Part shown: positions 40,962 through 44,271 of the stretch, piece by piece
How positions within the stretch are numbered: the stretch's first letter is position 1
How the letters are laid out: every line of letters starts with the position of its first letter
Assembly (NCBI GenBank): GCA_025936755.1
Contig: JAICSS010000003.1
Coordinates: forward strand, 1-44,271
Reading direction: 5' to 3'
Length of the DNA: 44,271 nt
Source: Solirubrobacterales bacterium
GTDB taxonomy: Bacteria; Actinomycetota; Thermoleophilia; Solirubrobacterales; 70-9
Program-made: the position numbers and the translations under genes
Notes under the pieces: generated by a model
Told to the model about the DNA's origin: nothing
Seen by the model: only the letters and a program-made list of their open reading frames with translations
Databases searched by the model: none

Positions 40962-42614
40962 TCATTCCTGCGGAACGCCCAGGTAGGGCAGCGCGAATTC
41001 CGCGATCCGCCCGAACGCAGGCGCGGCCACCGAGCCGCCGTAGATTTCCCCCTGCGGCTCGTCGACGATCACCGCCGCCAGCAGCCGCGGGTTCTGCGCC
41101 GGCGCGAAGCCGATGAAGGAGGCGACGTATTTGGTGTCCGAATAGGTCCCGTTTTCGGCGACCTGCGCCGTCCCGGTCTTGCCGGCCAGCGTGTACCCCG
41201 GCACGCTCACCTCCGACGCCGTCCCGCCCGGAGCCAGAACCCCCTCCAGCATTTCCCGCAGCTCCGAGGAGACCTCGGGCGAGATCACCCGCCTGCCCTT
41301 CGGCTCGTGCACCGGTTCTTCGCCGATCTTCTTCACCAGCTGCGGCGGCCGCAGGATGCCGCCGTTGGCGATCGCCGTGTAGCCGGCGACCATCTGGATC
41401 GGGGTGACCGAGAGGCCCTGGCCCATCGACTCGTTGCCGAGGGTCGAGCCCGAGTATTCGTCGAGGTTGAGGAGGATCCCCTTTTCCTCGCCCGGGTACT
41501 GGATCCCGGTCGGCCGGCCGAAGCCGAAGCGGCGGACCCACTTGTCGAAGCTCTTTTCGCCGACGAGGCCGCCGATCGTCGCCGCACCGACGTTGGAGGA
41601 GTGGGCGAGGATCGTTTCCACGCTCATCGTCTCGGTCCCCCGCGGCTCGGCGTCTTCGATCGTGCGGTCGGCGACATGGAGGACCGGCGGCAGGACGAAT
41701 TCGCTGCTCGGCGTCACCAGCTTTTCTTCCAGCGCCGCCGCGATCGTGAACGACTTGAAGGTCGACCCCGGCTCGTAGTTGAACGCCGTTGCCTTGTTCA
41801 GCAGGTCTTCGTTGCTGACTTCGGAGAGGTCGCCGGGGTCGACCGGCGGCCAGTTCGCCATCGCCAGCACTTCCGAGGTCCGGGGATCGACGACGATCGC
41901 CGTCGCCCCCTTCGGCGAGTACGTTTCGCCGATGCCGTTCAGCGCCGCTTCGGTTTCGCGCTGGATCACCGGGTCGAGGGTCAGCTGTACGTCTTCCCCG
42001 TCCTCGGCTTCGTGCACCGTTTCGGTCCGGATCGGTTCGCCGAGGGCGTCGTTGACGATCCGCCGTTCGCCGTCGCTGCCGCCGAGCGCTTCTTCCTCGC
42101 CTTCCTCGAGCCCGGTCAGCCCCTCGTTTTCGGAGCCGACGGCGCCGATCACCTGCCCCGCCATCTCCCCCTGCGGGTAGGTGCGGCGGCTGTCGGGAAG
42201 CTGGCCGATCCCTTCGATGCCGAGCGCTTCCACCTTGGCGGCGGTGCCGAGGTCGACTTTCTGGGCGACGTAGGAGAAGCCGCCTTCGGCCGTCAGCGCT
42301 TCCAGCACTTCGTCCTTCGGCTCTTTCAGGACCGGCGCCAGGCGCTTCGCGGCGGCCGGCGGGTTCTTCACCTGGTAGGGGGTGGCGTAGATCGTCGCCG
42401 CGTCTTCGGAGGCGGCGAGCTTGTTGCCGCGGCGGTCGAGCAGGTCGCCGCGCAGGCCGGGGACGTCGACGACCTCGGTCTGCTGGTAGCTCGCCTGCGA
42501 GGCGAGGCTGGCGCCCTGCACCCCCTGCAGCCAGAAGGCGCGGCCGACGATGAGGAGGAGGCAGAGGAGGAAGCCGCCGAAGAGGAGCCCGATCCGGCGC
42601 TCGATCAGGCGCAT
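40962..42614 (-). CDS. ftsI: Septal penicillin-binding protein (FtsI/PBP2x-like transpeptidase)
   Basis: A class B penicillin-binding protein that crosslinks septal peptidoglycan. The N-terminal helix is residues 7-27, followed by a pedestal domain starting GLRGDLLDRRGNKLA. The transpeptidase motifs are complete: STFK at 284-287, SSN at 339-341 and KTG at 479-481. No PASTA repeats follow; the protein ends at residue 550. The start at 42614 is 12 bases after the FtsL-like stop. Confidence 0.96.
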   Translation of the reverse strand: MRLIERRIGLLFGGFLLCLLLIVGRAFWLQGVQGASLASQASYQQTEVVDVPGLRGDLLDRRGNKLAASEDAATIYATPYQVKNPPAAAKRLAPVLKEPKDEVLEALTAEGGFSYVAQKVDLGTAAKVEALGIEGIGQLPDSRRTYPQGEMAGQVIGAVGSENEGLTGLEEGEEEALGGSDGERRIVNDALGEPIRTETVHEAEDGEDVQLTLDPVIQRETEAALNGIGETYSPKGATAIVVDPRTSEVLAMANWPPVDPGDLSEVSNEDLLNKATAFNYEPGSTFKSFTIAAALEEKLVTPSSEFVLPPVLHVADRTIEDAEPRGTETMSVETILAHSSNVGAATIGGLVGEKSFDKWVRRFGFGRPTGIQYPGEEKGILLNLDEYSGSTLGNESMGQGLSVTPIQMVAGYTAIANGGILRPPQLVKKIGEEPVHEPKGRRVISPEVSSELREMLEGVLAPGGTASEVSVPGYTLAGKTGTAQVAENGTYSDTKYVASFIGFAPAQNPRLLAAVIVDEPQGEIYGGSVAAPAFGRIAEFALPYLGVPQE

Positions 42615-42626
42615 CGGCGGCGGCCC

Positions 42627-43208
42627 CTAACCGCCCGCGGCCGCGAGGCGGCTGGCGGCGGTGGCGACGTCGGCGGGTTCGAATTCGACCAGCCGCGGGT
42701 CTTCGGCGGTCGGCATCGCCAGGCCCGCCGCGGCGCCTTCGTTGCGGATGCGGGCGGTGCTGAAGTCCTTGGCCTCGCGGCTTTCGAGCATCGTGTTCTC
42801 TTGTTCCAGGGAGGTGATCTGCTCGTCGATCTTCCCAGCCGAGGCGGCGAAACTGAGGGTGGCGACGTTGAGGGCGACGATGCCGACGAGGAGGACGCCG
42901 AGGACCGCGATCCAGGCGCGGCCGCGGGTCATCCGCACGACCAGGCTCGAGTCGGGCAGCTGGCCGACGGCGACGGCGGTGCGGCCGGCAACGACCGCGA
43001 GCTTGGGGCGGGTGGTCGCGGGCGCGCGTTTGGGAGCCGGCCGGCGGGCGGGGGCGCGACGGGACGGCGCCCTGGCGGGGGCCGGGGCGGGGACGGCGCG
43101 GGCGCGCTGCGGTTTGCGCGCCGGGGCTTTGCGTTTCGGCGGCTTGGTCCGCGACGGCGCGGGTGCCGGCGCGGCGGTGCTGCGGCGGGCGGGAGCGGCG
43201 ACGGCCAT
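42627..43208 (-). CDS. ftsL: FtsL-like division protein
   Basis: A 193-residue bitopic protein at the ftsL position between rsmH and ftsI. Residues 1-70 are an Ala/Pro/Arg/Lys-rich cytoplasmic segment with a composition like a disordered, nucleic acid-binding tail. The helix is residues 98-120 (AWIAVLGVLLVGIVALNVAT). A short coiled coil follows (IDEQITSLEQENTMLESREA), as in FtsL/DivIC proteins. FtsL links FtsB and FtsQ to FtsW-FtsI. Sequence identity in this family is very low, so the call relies on position and topology. The ATG overlaps the rsmH stop by one base. Confidence 0.8.
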   Translation of the reverse strand: MAVAAPARRSTAAPAPAPSRTKPPKRKAPARKPQRARAVPAPAPARAPSRRAPARRPAPKRAPATTRPKLAVVAGRTAVAVGQLPDSSLVVRMTRGRAWIAVLGVLLVGIVALNVATLSFAASAGKIDEQITSLEQENTMLESREAKDFSTARIRNEGAAAGLAMPTAEDPRLVEFEPADVATAASRLAAAGG

Positions 43209-44158
43209 CAGCTCTTCTCCCCCGCCGGTTGCCCGGCGGCGATCTTCCGGGCCGCCCGCAGATGGGCCGAGCGCGAGCGCGGGTTGCGCTCCGTCTCCTC
43301 CGCGCCCGGGGAGACGGCGCGGCGGGTCAGCAGCTCGGCCTCCGGCTCGTGGCCGCAGACGCAGACGGGAAGCTCGGGCGGGCAGACGCAGCCGCGCGCC
43401 TTGGCGGCGAGGAACTGCTTCACCGGCCGGTCCTCGAGCGAGTGGAAGGAGATCGCGGCGAAGCGTCCGCCGGGCTTCAGCTGCGACCAGGCCAGCGGCA
43501 GCGCCTCGTTCAGCGCCTCGAGCTCGCCGTTGACGGCGATCCGGATCGCCTGGAAGCTGCGCTTGGCCGGGTGGCCGCCGCCGAAGCGGGCCGAGGCCGG
43601 CACCCCCGCCTTGATCGCGGCGACCAGCTCGCCGGTGGACGCGAGCGGCCGGCGGGAGACGATCTCGCGGGCGATCCCGCCGGCGTGGCGCTCCTCGCCG
43701 AAGCGGCGCAGGACCTGGGCGATCCGCGACTCGGGCCACTCGTTGACGAGGTCGGCGGCGGTGAAGTCCTGGCGCGTGTCCATCCGCATGTCGAGCGGCG
43801 CGTCGTAGGAGTAGGAGAAGCCGCGCTCGTAGGCGTCGACCTGCATCGATGACATCCCCAGATCTACATAAACCATGTCTGGGCGGATTCCTTCGCCCTG
43901 CAGGGCGCGAAGTCCTGCTGCGAAGTCGCTGCTGACGAAGAGGGTCCGGCAGGGGGCCTCGGCGGCGAAGCGGTTGAAGCGCTCCTGCGCGGCGGGGTCG
44001 CGGTCGATCCCGATCAGCGTCCCCTCCGGGCCGATCAGCTCGGCGACGCGGCGGGCGTGGCCGCCGCCGCCGAAGGTGCAGTCGACCGCCGTCTGTCCCG
44101 GCTCCGGCGCCAGCAGCGAGACCAGCTCCTCGACGAGAACGGGGTCGTGCTCGCTCAT
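43208..44158 (-). CDS. rsmH: 16S rRNA m4C1402 methyltransferase RsmH (MraW)
   Basis: Methylates cytidine 1402 of 16S rRNA using S-adenosylmethionine. HDPVLVEELVSLL opens the protein, VDCTFGGGGHARRVAEL is the SAM-binding loop, VYVDLGMSSMQVD and FSYSYDAPLDMRMD surround the active site, and FHSLEDRPVKQFL lies near the C-terminus. The ATG at 44158 gives 316 residues and has GAGGCGG just upstream. An in-frame start at 44245 would add 29 non-conserved residues. A stretch near 43845-43930 uses codons with unusually low third-position GC. It is the first visible gene of the dcw cluster. Confidence 0.95.
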   Translation of the reverse strand: MSEHDPVLVEELVSLLAPEPGQTAVDCTFGGGGHARRVAELIGPEGTLIGIDRDPAAQERFNRFAAEAPCRTLFVSSDFAAGLRALQGEGIRPDMVYVDLGMSSMQVDAYERGFSYSYDAPLDMRMDTRQDFTAADLVNEWPESRIAQVLRRFGEERHAGGIAREIVSRRPLASTGELVAAIKAGVPASARFGGGHPAKRSFQAIRIAVNGELEALNEALPLAWSQLKPGGRFAAISFHSLEDRPVKQFLAAKARGCVCPPELPVCVCGHEPEAELLTRRAVSPGAEETERNPRSRSAHLRAARKIAAGQPAGEKS

Positions 44159-44271
44159 GACCGCCTCGAGGGGACTGAGGGCCCGCCCATTCGTGGCGAC
44201 GGGCCGATTGCGGTCCATATAGGGCCGTCTTCGTCCGGACGGCACCGGAGCGGGCGGGTAGGTGTGGGCTG
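44159..44271 (-). promoter_or_regulatory. Region upstream of rsmH
   Basis: 113 bases to the window edge with no complete gene. On the minus strand there is CCCTATATGGACC, which could hold a -10-like TATATG, but no convincing -35 box. mraZ, which often precedes rsmH, is not visible here and may lie outside. Confidence 0.3.

Noticed and set aside
44205-44225. GGTCCATATAGGGCC before rsmH as another member of the start-codon palindrome family
   Set aside because: The arms are short and imperfect and the centre does not fit the CCCAT pattern. It is too weak to count.

Overview
The window is about 44 kb of very GC-rich, gene-dense bacterial chromosome with almost no intergenic space, frequent GTG and TTG starts and many overlapping stop/start junctions. 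The content points to a deep-branching high-GC actinobacterium. Solirubrobacterales/Thermoleophilia is my best guess; it is inferred from composition and gene order, not from a marker gene. MurE carries a DNPR motif, which predicts a meso-diaminopimelate cell wall. I see no tRNA, rRNA, CRISPR array, prophage or transposase.

Layout. 1-983: 5' part of priA, diverging from a small PH-domain membrane protein. 1600-2634: an AbiEi-like/DUF559 nuclease gene bracketed by two copies of a 40-bp palindrome, one of which contains its start codon. 2686-11319 (minus strand): an aromatic amino-acid and housekeeping cluster transcribed aroH, hisC, aroF-type DAHP synthase, tyrA, aroA, cmk, der, metK. A promoter and a short reading frame ending in Tyr-Trp-Arg-Phe-Ser precede the DAHP synthase gene, which suggests attenuation by aromatic amino acids. 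11377-12366: a second AbiEi/DUF559 gene, also with a palindrome over its start codon. 12359-15591: trpS, scpA, scpB and rluB, separated by strong hairpins. 15650-19966: a nested inverted repeat, an MFS efflux pump with an overlapping upstream mini-ORF, a divergent M14-type peptidase, an ECF sigma factor and a membrane-anchored beta-propeller protein that is probably its anti-sigma factor.

19982-23319: a FetAB-type ABC exporter diverging from ku and a stand-alone LigD polymerase gene (end joining). 23344-23802: a small secreted protein. 23799-28206 (minus): a full glycine cleavage system (gcvT, gcvH, gcvPA, gcvPB) lying directly behind ftsZ. 28234-44158 (minus): the division and cell wall (dcw) cluster, transcribed rsmH, ftsL, ftsI, murE, murF, mraY, an alpha/beta-hydrolase, murD, ftsW, murG, murC, murB, a short ftsQ-like gene, and then ftsZ from its own consensus promoter. 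Most dcw genes overlap by 1-17 bases, so they are probably translated in a coupled way.

The most unusual signals are the start-codon palindromes of the two AbiEi/DUF559 genes, with a related solo palindrome upstream of cmk; the aromatic leader reading frame; the coupled alpha/beta-hydrolase inside the dcw cluster; the FtsQ-like protein that seems to lack a POTRA domain; and the 92-base ftsW/murG overlap.
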